A stretch of 64,000 bases of DNA from Streptomyces laurentii (GCA_002355495.1 AP017424.1:6513501-6577500), one strand, 5' to 3'. Counted from the first letter of the stretch, positions 41,977 through 52,787 are shown. Program-made: numbers and translations. The notes: generated by a model from the letters alone, not told the origin.

Positions 41977-43504
41977 GGGAGCCCTCCACATCCTTTACTG
42001 CGGTGTTCGTTGTCGCTGCGGCGCTGACGGCCAGCGCCATCACGGCGTCCTGCGTCGCGTCCTGCGCGGCGAGTTCGCCCGCGATCCGGCCCTGGGACAT
42101 GACCAGGACGCGGTCGCTCATTCCCAGGACCTCGGGGAGGTCGCTGGAGATCATCAGTACGGCGTGACCGGAAGCGGTCAGTTGATTGATCAGCTGGTAG
42201 ATCTCGACCTTGGCGCCCACGTCGATGCCGCGGGTCGGCTCGTCGAGGATCAGCACCTTGGTGTCGGCGAGCAGCCACTTGCCGATGACGACCTTCTGCT
42301 GGTTGCCACCGGACAGGGTGCCCACGTGCTGGTGCAGTCCGGCCATCCGGACCTTCAGCTGCTTCGAGATCCGGTCGGCGGCCTTGCGCTGCCCGGCCCG
42401 GTCGACGAAACCGGCGCGGCTCGCGCGGCCCAGCGTGACCAGGCCCAGGTTCTCCTGGACGGTCGCGTCGAGCACCAGGCCCTGGCCCTTGCGGTCCTCG
42501 GGGACGAGGCCGATCCCGGCGTCCATGGCCGCGTTGACGTCGTACGGGCGCAGCCGCCTGCCCTGCACCTCGACGGTGCCGGAGTCGTACGGGTCGGCGC
42601 CGAAGACGGCGCGGACGACCTCGGTGCGGCCGGCGCCGACGAGCCCCGCGAGGCCGACGACCTCGCCCGCCCGCACCTCGAAGCCGACGTCGTGGAAGGT
42701 GCCGGCCCGGGTGAGCCCGCGGACCTTCAGCAACGCCTGCCCGGCGCCCGCGCGTTCACGCGGGTACTGCTGCTCGATGCTGCGGCCGACCATGAGGCGG
42801 ACCAGCTCGGCCTCGGGGGTGTTCGCCGGGACCTGGTCGACGCTGCGGCCGTCGCGCAGGACGGTGACGCGGTCACCGAGGGCGGCGATCTCCTCCAGGT
42901 GGTGCGTGATGAAGACGATGCCGACGCCGTCCTCGCGCAGCTTCCTGACGATCCGGAAGAGCTTCTCGACCTCTTCGGTGGTCAGGACGGCGGTGGGCTC
43001 GTCCATGATCAGCACGCGCGCGTCCAGGCTGAGCGCCTTGGCGATCTCGACCATCTGCAGCCGGGCGATGCCCAGTTCGCGGACGAGGGTGCGCGGGTCG
43101 ACGTCGACACCGACCCGGGCGAGGAGCGCCTCGGCCTCGGTGTTCATCCGCTTGCGGTCGATGAGACCGAAGCGGCGCGGCTGGCGGCCCAGGAAGATGT
43201 TCTCGGCGACCGTCAGGTCGGGAACGAGGTTGAACTCCTGGTAGATCGTGGCGATTCCGAGGCGCTCGGAGTCCTGCGCACCCTGGATGCGCACCTCCTG
43301 GCCTCCGACCGTGATCCGTCCGGAGTCGGGGCGGTAGGCGCCGGAGAGCATCTTGATGAGCGTGCTCTTGCCCGCGCCGTTCTCACCGAGCAGCACATGC
43401 ACCTCCCCGCGGCGCAGGTCGAAGTCGACGCTGTCGAGCGCCACCACGCCGGGAAAGGTCTTGCGGATGCCTTCGATGCGAAGCAACTCGTCCGGGTTGC
43501 TCAC
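41966..43504 (-). CDS. rbsA: Ribose ABC transporter ATPase (two-domain)
   Basis: A 512-residue tandem ATPase. Domain 1 has Walker A GENGAGKST and Walker B VLIMDEPTAVL. Domain 2 has the degenerate Walker A GLVGAGRTE typical of RbsA, the signature LSGGNQQKVV and VLILDEPTRGIDVGAK. The GTG at 43504 overlaps the LacI gene stop (GTGA 43501-43504), so it is translated from the regulator's message. Confidence 0.93.
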   Translation of the reverse strand: MSNPDELLRIEGIRKTFPGVVALDSVDFDLRRGEVHVLLGENGAGKSTLIKMLSGAYRPDSGRITVGGQEVRIQGAQDSERLGIATIYQEFNLVPDLTVAENIFLGRQPRRFGLIDRKRMNTEAEALLARVGVDVDPRTLVRELGIARLQMVEIAKALSLDARVLIMDEPTAVLTTEEVEKLFRIVRKLREDGVGIVFITHHLEEIAALGDRVTVLRDGRSVDQVPANTPEAELVRLMVGRSIEQQYPRERAGAGQALLKVRGLTRAGTFHDVGFEVRAGEVVGLAGLVGAGRTEVVRAVFGADPYDSGTVEVQGRRLRPYDVNAAMDAGIGLVPEDRKGQGLVLDATVQENLGLVTLGRASRAGFVDRAGQRKAADRISKQLKVRMAGLHQHVGTLSGGNQQKVVIGKWLLADTKVLILDEPTRGIDVGAKVEIYQLINQLTASGHAVLMISSDLPEVLGMSDRVLVMSQGRIAGELAAQDATQDAVMALAVSAAATTNTAVKDVEGSRGH

Positions 43505-44565
43505 GACATGCTCCTTTGCGGGGGAGAGGGCCGCGCGGCGGGGGACCGCACAGCGGACGGCTCGCCGGGCTCGCCGGTCTCGCCGCAGGAGCGGCGGACG
43601 ACGAGACGAGCGGGGAGGGTGACGGACGCGGCGGCCCGTCCTTCGACGCGGTCGACGAGCGCGCGGACGGCGGCCCGCCCCAGCTCGGCGGTCGGCTGGG
43701 AGATCACGGTGATCGCGGGGTCGGTGTGCACGAACCAGGGGATGTCGTCGAACGCGGCGAGCGCGATGTCGTCGGGGATCCGCAGGCCGCGCGCGCGGAT
43801 GGCGTCCAGCGCGCCGAGCGCCATCAGGTTGTCGGCGGCGAACACCACCTCGGGCGGCTCGGCCAGGTCGAGGAACCGCTCGGTGGCCCGGCGTCCGCTC
43901 TCCGCCTGGAAGTCGCCCTGCCCGATGTACGCGTCGGGGAGCGGCAGTCCGTACTCGCTCATCGCCGCGCGGAACGACTCGACGCGCTCGCTGCCGGTGG
44001 TGGTCGCCGCCGGGCCCGCGATGATCGCGAGCCGGCGGTGGCCGAGCGCGTGCAGGTGGGCGACGAGGTCGTGGACGGCGGCCCGGCCGTCGGCGCGGAC
44101 GACGGGGACGTCGACACCCGCGATCCAGCGGTCGACGAACACCATGGGGGTGCCGTTCGTGGCGGCGTTCAGCATGAGCGGGGAGCCGCCGTCGGTGGGG
44201 GAGACGAGCAGGCCGTCGATCCGCCGGTCCAGCAGGGTGCGTACGTGGTGGTCCTGGAGGTCGGGGCGCTCGTCGGCGTTGCCGATGATCACGCTGTAGC
44301 CGAGCTCGCGGGCCTCCTCCTCGACCGACCGGGCCAGGTGGGCGAAGTACGGGTTCACCACGTCGCTGATGACCAGGCCGAGGGTGCGGGTCTCGTGGGT
44401 GCGCAGGGAGCGGGCGACGGCGTTCGGCCGGTAGCCGAGCGTCTCGACGGCGGCCTGCACCCGGGTGCGCGCGTCGTCGCTGACCGACGGGTGGTCGTTG
44501 AGGACACGCGACACCGTGGCGACGGATACGCCCGCCGCGGCGGCGACATCCTTGATGCTCGCCAT
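43501..44565 (-). CDS. rbsR: LacI-family repressor of the ribose operon
   Basis: A 354-residue LacI/GalR regulator. The N-terminal HTH is SIKDVAAAAGVSVATVSRVL with the hinge helix (GYRPNAVARSLRT), followed by a ribose-binding-protein-like sensor (LVISDVVNPYFAHLA, then AAFDDIPWF). ATG 44565 is preceded by AAGGAGGTG. It is the first gene of rbsR-A-C-B-K-D, so it represses its own transcription together with the transporter genes through the two operators upstream. Ribose is the expected inducer. Confidence 0.9.
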   Translation of the reverse strand: MASIKDVAAAAGVSVATVSRVLNDHPSVSDDARTRVQAAVETLGYRPNAVARSLRTHETRTLGLVISDVVNPYFAHLARSVEEEARELGYSVIIGNADERPDLQDHHVRTLLDRRIDGLLVSPTDGGSPLMLNAATNGTPMVFVDRWIAGVDVPVVRADGRAAVHDLVAHLHALGHRRLAIIAGPAATTTGSERVESFRAAMSEYGLPLPDAYIGQGDFQAESGRRATERFLDLAEPPEVVFAADNLMALGALDAIRARGLRIPDDIALAAFDDIPWFVHTDPAITVISQPTAELGRAAVRALVDRVEGRAAASVTLPARLVVRRSCGETGEPGEPSAVRSPAARPSPPQRSMS

Positions 44566-44608
44566 CGCCGGAAACACCTCCTTGTGAGTCCGTTCGCACA
44601 TACCGGCC

Positions 44609-44622
44609 TGGAATCGTTTACA
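44609..44622. promoter_or_regulatory. LacI-type operator 1, TGGAATCGTTTACA
   Basis: Near-palindrome centred on CG, 44 bases upstream of rbsR. It matches operator 2 at 13 of 14 positions. The central CG step is typical for LacI-family hinge-helix insertion. Confidence 0.65.
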
Positions 44623-44639
44623 CGGCCGACACGAAGGAT

Positions 44640-44653
44640 TGGAATCGATTACA
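44640..44653. promoter_or_regulatory. LacI-type operator 2, TGGAATCGATTACA
   Basis: Nearly palindromic around AATCGATT. It is placed 31 bp from operator 1, about three helical turns, so both sites face the same side of DNA and could bind repressor cooperatively. Confidence 0.68.
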
Positions 44654-44855
44654 TGGAGGTGGGGCAAGAGAAATCGGAGGGTCGAGATCCGATTGTGACC
44701 TGATGTGACTGGTGACGCTCAGATGAGCGAAGGGGGTAAAACGGTCCGTCGCCCCACCGTGCGACACGGCGGCGGCCCTCCACCGGCCCCGCCGGGTCCC
44801 GACAGGGGTGGCGAGGGTCGACGAGGGGCCGTGGGAGACGACGAGGGCCGCGGTC

Positions 44856-46466
44856 TTATGGAGCGGTGGCGCCCGGCAACGTCGGCAGGTAGCGCGGCGC
44901 CCGCCACGCGTCCAGCCGGTCCTCCATCGCCGCGCCCAGCGACAGCAGGGCCGCGTCCTCGCGGTCGCCCGCCATCAGGAGCAGACCGACCGGCAGCTCG
45001 CCGACGAACCCGGTGGGCACGGACAGCGACGGGTACCCGGCGACGGCGGCCGGGGTGGAGGACGGGATCACGTCGTCGTCGCCCCGCCCGCAGTCGGTCG
45101 TCCAGGCGGGCGGGTTCGCCGGGGAGGCGATGGCGTCCAGGCGGTGCGCGGCCATCGTCTCGTCGATGGACCGCCGGGACAGGTCCTTCAGCTCCGCGCG
45201 CATGGCCCGGTAGCCCGGATCCGTGGTCGGCGGCGCGGCCAGGGCCTGCTCGAACAGCTCCTGACCCGCGAAACAGGTCCGCTCGGCCGGATGTGTACGG
45301 TTGAACTCGACCAGGCCGGCCAGATCACGCGGCCGGTCGCGCGGACCCCGACGCGTCTTCAGATAGGCGTCGACGTCCCGGTGGAACTCGCTCAGCAGAG
45401 CCGGGAACTCCAGCTCCGCGAGCCGGTCCTGATACGGCGGCGTCACCTCGACGACCTCGGCCCCGGCCGCGCGCAGCCGTGCCGCCGTCCGGGTCATCAG
45501 GGCGTCCACGTCCGCGCCGAGCGAGGGAAGCCGCCACAGCCCGATCCGCTTGCCGCGCAGGCTGCCGGGGCGCGGCGTCGCGTCCGCGGGGCCGAAGGCG
45601 CCGCCGGTGCCCGTGACGTCCTGGCCGCTGAGGACCGACAGGGTGAGCGCGGTGTCCACGACGTTGCGCGCCATGGGGCCGGCCGTGTCCTGCTCGGCGG
45701 AGATCGGGACGACGCCGGACTGGCTGACGAGCCCGAGGCTGGGCTTGTGGCCGACGACCCCGTTCATCCCGGCCGGGCACACGATGGACCCGTCCGTCTC
45801 CGTGCCGATCGCCACCTGCGCCAGCGACGCGGCGAGCGCCGCCGCCGAACCGGCGGACGAGCCGCACGGGTTGCGGTCCAGGACGTACGGGTTGTTCGTC
45901 TGCCCGCCCACCGCCGACCAGCCGGAAGTCGGCTTCTCCGCACGGAAGTTGGCCCACTCCGACAGATTGGCCTTGCCGAGGATCACCGCCCCCGCCGCGC
46001 GCAGCCGGCCGACGAGCTCCGCGTCCGCGTCCGGCGGGCGCCCCGCGAGCGCGAACGACCCGGCCGTGGTCGGCATGTCGCGGGTGTCCACGTTGTCCTT
46101 CAGCAGGACCGGGATGCCGTCGAGCGGGCCGAGGGTCTTGCCGAGACGGTGCCGGACATCGCTGGCCGCGGCCTGGCGCAGAGCGGTCGGGCTGACGCGC
46201 AGCACGGCGTGGATCGTCGGGTCGACGGCCTCGATCCGCCGCAGATACGCCCGGGTCAGCTCCGACGAGGTCAGGTTCCCGCGCTTCATGCGTGCCTGTA
46301 ATTCGGGGATCGTCACCGTGTCCAGGTCCACGCCGCGGACGACCGCCGGCCCGGCGGGGGAGGCGGAACCGTCGGCGGCCGAGGCGCGCTGCCCCGGCGC
46401 GCCCGCCGCCAGCAGGGGTGCCACGGCCAGGGCCGCGGTCAGCACCGTGAGGCTTCTCTTCTTCAT
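44856..46466 (-). CDS. Secreted amidase (amidase signature family)
   Basis: A 536-residue enzyme with a Sec signal peptide (MKKRSLTVLTAALAVAPLLA). The Ser-cisSer-Lys triad is in VLLKDNVDTRD, NPCGSSAGSAAALAAS and GTETDGSIVCPAGMNG. The later PSLGLVSQSGVVPIS also fits. The substrate is unknown; exported amidases of this type act on peptides or aryl amides. ATG 46466 is preferred to an in-frame GTG at 46475. It ends with TAA about 200 bases before the first ribose operator and is transcribed separately. Confidence 0.85.
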   Translation of the reverse strand: MKKRSLTVLTAALAVAPLLAAGAPGQRASAADGSASPAGPAVVRGVDLDTVTIPELQARMKRGNLTSSELTRAYLRRIEAVDPTIHAVLRVSPTALRQAAASDVRHRLGKTLGPLDGIPVLLKDNVDTRDMPTTAGSFALAGRPPDADAELVGRLRAAGAVILGKANLSEWANFRAEKPTSGWSAVGGQTNNPYVLDRNPCGSSAGSAAALAASLAQVAIGTETDGSIVCPAGMNGVVGHKPSLGLVSQSGVVPISAEQDTAGPMARNVVDTALTLSVLSGQDVTGTGGAFGPADATPRPGSLRGKRIGLWRLPSLGADVDALMTRTAARLRAAGAEVVEVTPPYQDRLAELEFPALLSEFHRDVDAYLKTRRGPRDRPRDLAGLVEFNRTHPAERTCFAGQELFEQALAAPPTTDPGYRAMRAELKDLSRRSIDETMAAHRLDAIASPANPPAWTTDCGRGDDDVIPSSTPAAVAGYPSLSVPTGFVGELPVGLLLMAGDREDAALLSLGAAMEDRLDAWRAPRYLPTLPGATAP

Positions 46467-46790
46467 GGGGGACACCCCACTGCAGGGCGGCCCCGTGCGC
46501 AAGAGGACCTTCCGCGCTTCCGCCCCGCCGCACGCGTCCCACGAGCGGAGCCGGACCCGATTCCCGTACGAGAGGGTCGCACTGACGCCCTGTCGGGAAA
46601 CGCCCCGGTCACCCCGCCGCCACCCTGCCCCGCCCTGACACGCCCGGTGTCGATGGCCCGTTCGACGGAATGAGCCGGGGCGTTCGGGGCGCCCCCCCCC
46701 GCCGTGTCCGCCGGGATCCTTCCTCTCCTGGTGCACCGTTGCCGGTACTCATGCTGCGAGCGCGCGAGCACACGGAGAGGAACGGCCCGG
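46467..46790. other. Divergent region between amidase and DUF11 protein
   Basis: A 324-base stretch without a credible gene. It contains a C9 tract at 46692-46700 and a GGAGAGG ribosome-binding site for the plus-strand gene. Promoters are not recognisable by eye. Confidence 0.45.
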
Positions 46791-48731
46791 ATGACGCGAT
46801 GTCAGGGGATGTCCGGTGGCGGGGCCGGACGGCGTCGGCGGGTCCGGCTCTGGGCGGCGCTGCTCGGGCTGGTGGCCGCCGTGCTCGTCGGTACGGGGGC
46901 GCCCGCGTCGGGCCAGGGCGACTGGGACTGCCTCGGCGGCCCCGAGACCCGGATCGGCTACCTCTTCGAGGCCGAAGGCTCGGGCTCCGCCCCGTACGAC
47001 ATCGTGCAGGTCGACTACACCACCGGCGCCGCGACGGTGGTGGGCGGCACCCCGGTCCCCGTGGACGGGGTCGGCTTCAACACCTACGACGGCTTCCACT
47101 ACGCCGTGACCGGCGGCAACACGATCGTCCGGATCGACAGCTCCGGCAACACCACCACGGTCGGATCCGCCGCCGGCAGCGTCTACACCAGCGGCGACTT
47201 CGACACGTCCGGCCATCTGTGGCTGATGGGCAACATCCTCCCCGGCGCCTGGGCGGAGATCGACCTGGTGCCGGGATCGCCGACGTACGGACAGACGCTC
47301 GCCACCGGAACCGTCACCTACCCGGGCAACCAGTACCGCGCCCTCGGCGACTGGACCTGGATGACCGGCCCCGCGGGCACCGGCCTGTACGGCGTCGCGG
47401 ACATGGTGGGCCAGCGCCTCCCGACCATCCTGTTCTTCAACACCGTGACGCGCGCCTTCACCGTCGTCGGCGAGGTGAGCGGGATGCCCGTCGGGATCGG
47501 CGGCGTCGACACCCGGGGCAGCTTCACGGACGGCACGTTCCTGTACGTGTACACGTTCACCTCCGGCGCGGTCTACCGCATCGACTACGGCACCCGCGTC
47601 GCCACCCAGCTCCCGCAGAGCCCGGGCGCGATCATGTTCGGCGACGGCGCCCAGTGCGCCGCCGCGCACTCCGGCTCCGGCACCGCGCCGACGGTGATCT
47701 GCCCGGCGACCACGCTGGCTCCGGGAGCCTCGGTGACGTGTGAGGCGACGTATGTGGTCACCGCAGCCGATGCGCAGGCGGGCGAGGTCACCAACACGGC
47801 GAAGGCCACCGCCGACAACCCGTCCGGCACGGAGGTGAGCTCGGCTCCGGCGAGTGCGATCTTCACGACCCACGCCCCGCCGACGTCGTCGCTGAGCCTG
47901 AGGAAGTCGGTCACGCCGACCAGCGTCACCCTCGGGGACCAGGTCACGTACACCTACGTGGCCACGAACACCGGGGAGACCTCGCTGTCGGGTCTGTCGG
48001 TGGCGGACACCGCGTTCTCCGGTACGGGCACCCCGCCGGACGTGTCCTGCCCGGCGACCACGCTCGCCCCGGGCGCGTCGGTGACGTGCACGGCGACGTA
48101 CACCGTCACCGAGGCCGACGCCCGGGCCGGACAGATCACCAACACCGCGAAGGCGACCGCCCAGGACCCCTCCGGGGCCGATGTCGCCTCGGGCCCCGCC
48201 AGCGCCGTCGTGATCACCAAGGAGACGCCTCCGGCCGCCTCGCTCGGTCTGAAGAAGTCGGTGTCGCCGGAGAAGGCCGGCGCGGGTGACGAGGTCACCT
48301 CGGATCCCGCGAGCGCCGTCCTGGTCACCAAGGGGACGCGGCCGCCAGCCGACTCGCTCAAGCTGAAGAAGACCGCGGAGGTCACCGACACCAACCACAA
48401 CGGACGCAACGACCCGGGCGACATCGTCACCTGGACGCTGACCGTCACCAACACGGGCAGCGGCACCCTGCACGACATCGAGGTCGCGGATCCGGTCGCC
48501 GGCCCGGTGACCTGCCCGTCCACGCCCCTCCAGCCGGGCGCCTCGATGATCTGCGCCGCGCCGCCGTACACCCTCCGGGAGGAGGACGCGAAGCGCGGCC
48601 ACCTCACCAACACCGCCGTCGCGCGCGGCGTCGACGACTCCGGTGAGGTCATCACCTCACGGAAGGCGCGGGTCACGATCCCCGTCCAGCGCGGGCACGG
48701 CCCCAAGCCCCCTCCGTACGGGGGCTACTGA
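46791..48731 (+). CDS. Secreted DUF11 repeat protein
   Basis: A 646-residue exported protein. The signal peptide (LWAALLGLVAAVLVGT) is followed by a ~270-residue beta-propeller-like domain (FNTYDGFHYAVTGGNTIVRI). Then come immunoglobulin-like DUF11 repeats, seen by CPATTLAPGASVTC, TNTAKATAQDPSG and KKSVSPEKAGAGDEV. The first repeat lacks its N-terminal half, and the third is cut from GDEVT straight to SDPASAVLVTKG, losing about 85 residues in frame. The end is Pro-rich (HGPKPPPYGGY) with no LPXTG motif or membrane anchor. It is probably a surface or matrix protein. GGAGAGG lies 10 bases before ATG 46791. Confidence 0.8.
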   Translation: MTRCQGMSGGGAGRRRRVRLWAALLGLVAAVLVGTGAPASGQGDWDCLGGPETRIGYLFEAEGSGSAPYDIVQVDYTTGAATVVGGTPVPVDGVGFNTYDGFHYAVTGGNTIVRIDSSGNTTTVGSAAGSVYTSGDFDTSGHLWLMGNILPGAWAEIDLVPGSPTYGQTLATGTVTYPGNQYRALGDWTWMTGPAGTGLYGVADMVGQRLPTILFFNTVTRAFTVVGEVSGMPVGIGGVDTRGSFTDGTFLYVYTFTSGAVYRIDYGTRVATQLPQSPGAIMFGDGAQCAAAHSGSGTAPTVICPATTLAPGASVTCEATYVVTAADAQAGEVTNTAKATADNPSGTEVSSAPASAIFTTHAPPTSSLSLRKSVTPTSVTLGDQVTYTYVATNTGETSLSGLSVADTAFSGTGTPPDVSCPATTLAPGASVTCTATYTVTEADARAGQITNTAKATAQDPSGADVASGPASAVVITKETPPAASLGLKKSVSPEKAGAGDEVTSDPASAVLVTKGTRPPADSLKLKKTAEVTDTNHNGRNDPGDIVTWTLTVTNTGSGTLHDIEVADPVAGPVTCPSTPLQPGASMICAAPPYTLREEDAKRGHLTNTAVARGVDDSGEVITSRKARVTIPVQRGHGPKPPPYGGY

Positions 48732-48757
48732 CCGGCGACGGCGACCGCATCCGACAA

Positions 48758-48794
48758 CCGATGGCCAGCGGGCAACCCACCCGCCGGCCATCGG
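48758..48794. terminator. Bidirectional terminator
   Basis: A 9-bp perfect stem CCGATGGCC/GGCCATCGG with an inner GCGGG/CCCGC stem, in the 85-base gap between the converging DUF11 and cellulase genes. Confidence 0.7.
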
Positions 48795-48816
48795 CGTGTG
48801 CGGCGGCTTCAGAAGC

Positions 48817-49941
48817 TCACGCGGTCGTGCAGGCGGAGCCGTTCAGGGTGAAGTCGGCGGGCTGGGCGAAGGTGCCCGTGTACGTGCCCTGGAAGCCGAA
48901 CGTCTGGCTGCCTCCCGGGGCGATCCGCGCGTTGTGGCTCACCGGGCTCGCCGTGACGGCGCCCGAGGACGGGGCGACGGTGGCGTTCCAGGCGCTGGTG
49001 ACGCTCTGGCCGGAGGGCAGGGTGAACCCGAGCTTCCAGTTGTCGACGGCCGTCGAGCCGGTGTTGGTGACGGTGACGTTCGCGGTGAAGCCGCCCGGCC
49101 ACACGTTCGTGGCATAGGCCACCTTGCAGGCCGCCGGGGTGCCCGGGCCGGGGCCGGAGCCGCCGGTGTTCACGGTCGAGGAGAAGGAGTTCACCGCGAG
49201 CCCCGCGCCGTTCTCCCAGGGCTCGAAGCCGGCCTGGACACTGGTCAGGTACCAGTTGTTCTGGGCCATCCCGCGCGTCACGGTCGCCCGGACGAAGTCC
49301 ATGACGTCGAAGCTCCAGCTGTCGATCGCCGACGGGGCGACGAAGGACAGCACGTCGTTGCCGCCGTTGTTGCCCGACCACAGCTGCCAGCTGCGCCCGC
49401 CCACGGTGGCCGTGCCGACCTGCGCGCCCACCGGCTGGATCGGTCCGACCTTGTTGAACCAGATCATGATCTCGGTCCGGTTCACGCCGTCCTTCTTCGG
49501 CTCCGGGTCCAGCCAGATGTCGTACGCCGCGTCGTACACGGCGCCGGAGACGTAGGTGTACGAGATGCTGCTGGGCGCGCTGGAGATGGTGCCGAGCCGC
49601 GCCGGGAGGTTCGTGCCCGGCGAGCAGTTGGTGTAGTGGCAGCCGTTGAAGACCGAGGGGTACGACTTCGGCGCGCCGTTGGTCGCGACCGCGCCGTCGG
49701 CCTGGGTGACCTTGAAGCCGGTGCTGGTGGCGCTGACGCACTGGGCGGCCGCGGTGCCCCAGCGGTTGTTCTGGACGACGTAACGTCCCTGGATCGTGGT
49801 GGAGCCGAACTGCTCGCAGATCGTCGTGTCGGCCTGCGCCGGCGCCGTCGTGGTGATCAGCGCGCCGATGGCCATCAGGGCCATGAGAAGACCGCTCAGC
49901 AGGGTGCGCGCGGAGCGGGCGGGGGGCGATGACGCTCTCAT
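48817..49941 (-). CDS. Secreted GH12 endoglucanase with CBM2
   Basis: A 374-residue enzyme. The Sec signal (LLSGLLMALMAIGALITTTAPAQA) is followed by a GH12 catalytic domain with the nucleophile Glu in RTEIMIWFN and the acid/base Glu in AGFEPWENG. A short Gly/Pro linker leads to a family 2 cellulose-binding module (YATNVWPGGFTANVTVTNTG, with conserved Trp residues). It resembles S. lividans CelB. The ATG at 49941 has GAGAGAGG upstream. A perfect CebR operator 49 bases upstream shows cellobiose-inducible control. Confidence 0.92.
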   Translation of the reverse strand: MRASSPPARSARTLLSGLLMALMAIGALITTTAPAQADTTICEQFGSTTIQGRYVVQNNRWGTAAAQCVSATSTGFKVTQADGAVATNGAPKSYPSVFNGCHYTNCSPGTNLPARLGTISSAPSSISYTYVSGAVYDAAYDIWLDPEPKKDGVNRTEIMIWFNKVGPIQPVGAQVGTATVGGRSWQLWSGNNGGNDVLSFVAPSAIDSWSFDVMDFVRATVTRGMAQNNWYLTSVQAGFEPWENGAGLAVNSFSSTVNTGGSGPGPGTPAACKVAYATNVWPGGFTANVTVTNTGSTAVDNWKLGFTLPSGQSVTSAWNATVAPSSGAVTASPVSHNARIAPGGSQTFGFQGTYTGTFAQPADFTLNGSACTTA

Positions 49942-49989
49942 GCCGGGCCTCTCTCGAAGATGAGGGGATGTCATATGCCGTTCGGGGTG

Positions 49990-50003
49990 TGGGAGCGCTC
50001 CCA
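49990..50003. promoter_or_regulatory. CebR operator TGGGAGCGCTCCCA
   Basis: Exact 14-bp match to the palindromic CebR-box known from Streptomyces cellulose and cello-oligosaccharide genes. It lies just downstream of the TAGCAT -10 box, so bound CebR would block initiation until cellobiose or cellotriose releases it. Confidence 0.92.
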
Positions 50004-50010
50004 TGTGTCG

Positions 50011-50016
50011 ATGCTA
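50011..50016 (-). promoter_or_regulatory. -10 box TAGCAT of the endoglucanase gene
   Basis: Reads TAGCAT on the minus strand, 8 bases upstream of the CebR box. No convincing -35 is at 17-18 bases. Confidence 0.5.
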
Positions 50017-50222
50017 GGGACTGTAGGAACAGAACGTGTCCCTGACAAGGCTGTGCGCGGCCGAGAAAATGGACGGCGCATGCGGCCCGCCCGGCCCCGC
50101 GCGCACCCCTGGCCCCCGTGGCCCCACGTCCCCCGTCCCCGCCCGGCTTCCGTTCCGGGGCCGCCCCGCTTCCGTCCCGGTTCCGCCCCGTCCCCGTCTC
50201 CTCCACGGAAGGGCTCCGCCGT

Positions 50223-51794
<1,572 letters not shown>

Positions 51795-51832
51795 CGGCGC
51801 GACACCGGCCGGGCCGCGGCCGGAGCGGGTCC

Positions 51833-51862
51833 TTTACCCTCGCCGTCCGCGTGCCATAGCCT
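51833..51862 (+). promoter_or_regulatory. Promoter of the methyltransferase gene
   Basis: TTTACC (51833-51838), 18-base spacer, TAGCCT (51857-51862), with ATG 78 bases further on. Confidence 0.5.
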
Positions 51863-51940
51863 CGGCGACGCGCACGCCACGCGCACGCGACGCGGAACAG
51901 CGGAACACCCGCACACTGCACCACACGAAGGCGGTCGTCG

Positions 51941-52537
51941 ATGTCCGGCACGGAATCCTCCGACTACACCCAGCGGCTGGCCCGGCTGGAGAACGCGGGG
52001 ATCAAACGTCTCCTGCCCACCCAGGCCCCCTACCGCTGGAACCTCAGGCGGCTCCGCCTCGGGCGCGTGCTGGACGTCGGCTGCGGCATCGGCCGCAACC
52101 TGCTCAACTGCGGCCCCGGCAGCGTCGGCGTCGACCACAACGCCACCTCCGTCGCCACCTGCCGCGCACGGGGCCTCACCGCCTACACGCCCGACGAGCT
52201 GGCGACGGCCCCGGACTGCGGCCCCGGCGCCTTCGACAGCCTGCTCTGCGCGCACGTCCTGGAACACATGGACGAGACGCTCGGCAACACGATCCTGGAG
52301 CAGTACCTCCCGCTGGTGAAGCCGGGCGGCTCGGTCGTCCTGATCTGCCCCCAGGAGGCGGGTTACCGGACCGACACCACCCACGTCCGCTTCGTTGACT
52401 TCGCCGGCCTGCGCGCGCACGCCGAGAAGGCGGGCCTGGACGTCGCGCGCACCTACTCGTTCCCGTTCCCGCGCGCGGTCGGAAAGGTCTTCCCGTACAA
52501 CGAGTTCAATCTCGTGGCGAGGAAGCCGAGGAGCTGA
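51941..52537 (+). CDS. Class I SAM-dependent methyltransferase
   Basis: A 198-residue protein with the SAM motif I VLDVGCGIGRN, motif II acidic residue in VGVDHNATS and a later CAHVLEHMDE typical of Methyltransf_11/23 small-molecule methyltransferases. LVKPGGSVVLICP follows. The substrate is unknown. It is monocistronic with its own promoter. A weak GGCCCC-type hairpin follows at about 52541. Confidence 0.85.
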   Translation: MSGTESSDYTQRLARLENAGIKRLLPTQAPYRWNLRRLRLGRVLDVGCGIGRNLLNCGPGSVGVDHNATSVATCRARGLTAYTPDELATAPDCGPGAFDSLLCAHVLEHMDETLGNTILEQYLPLVKPGGSVVLICPQEAGYRTDTTHVRFVDFAGLRAHAEKAGLDVARTYSFPFPRAVGKVFPYNEFNLVARKPRS

Positions 52538-52787
52538 CCGGCCCCTCCCGGGGCGGAGCCCAGTCGGGCACGTGGGCGGCCGCGGCGCGTTCCCAGGCGG
52601 CCACGCCCTCGGCGAGAGCGCGCGGGCCCGTTGCTCGCCTTCGCACTTCTGCTTCTCCGGGGCACGGCCGACGGCCTCCAGCGGTTTTATCCAATACCGA
52701 CCGGGCCGAGGTGGCGCACTCTGCTGTCAGAGAGAGCTTTGCCGGGCCCGGGAGGTTCGGCAGGACCGTTGAGACGGAGTGCCGTTG

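Noticed and set aside
41306..44299. 997-residue plus-strand frame across rbsC, rbsA and rbsR
   Set aside because: Antisense shadow of an intact ribose operon.
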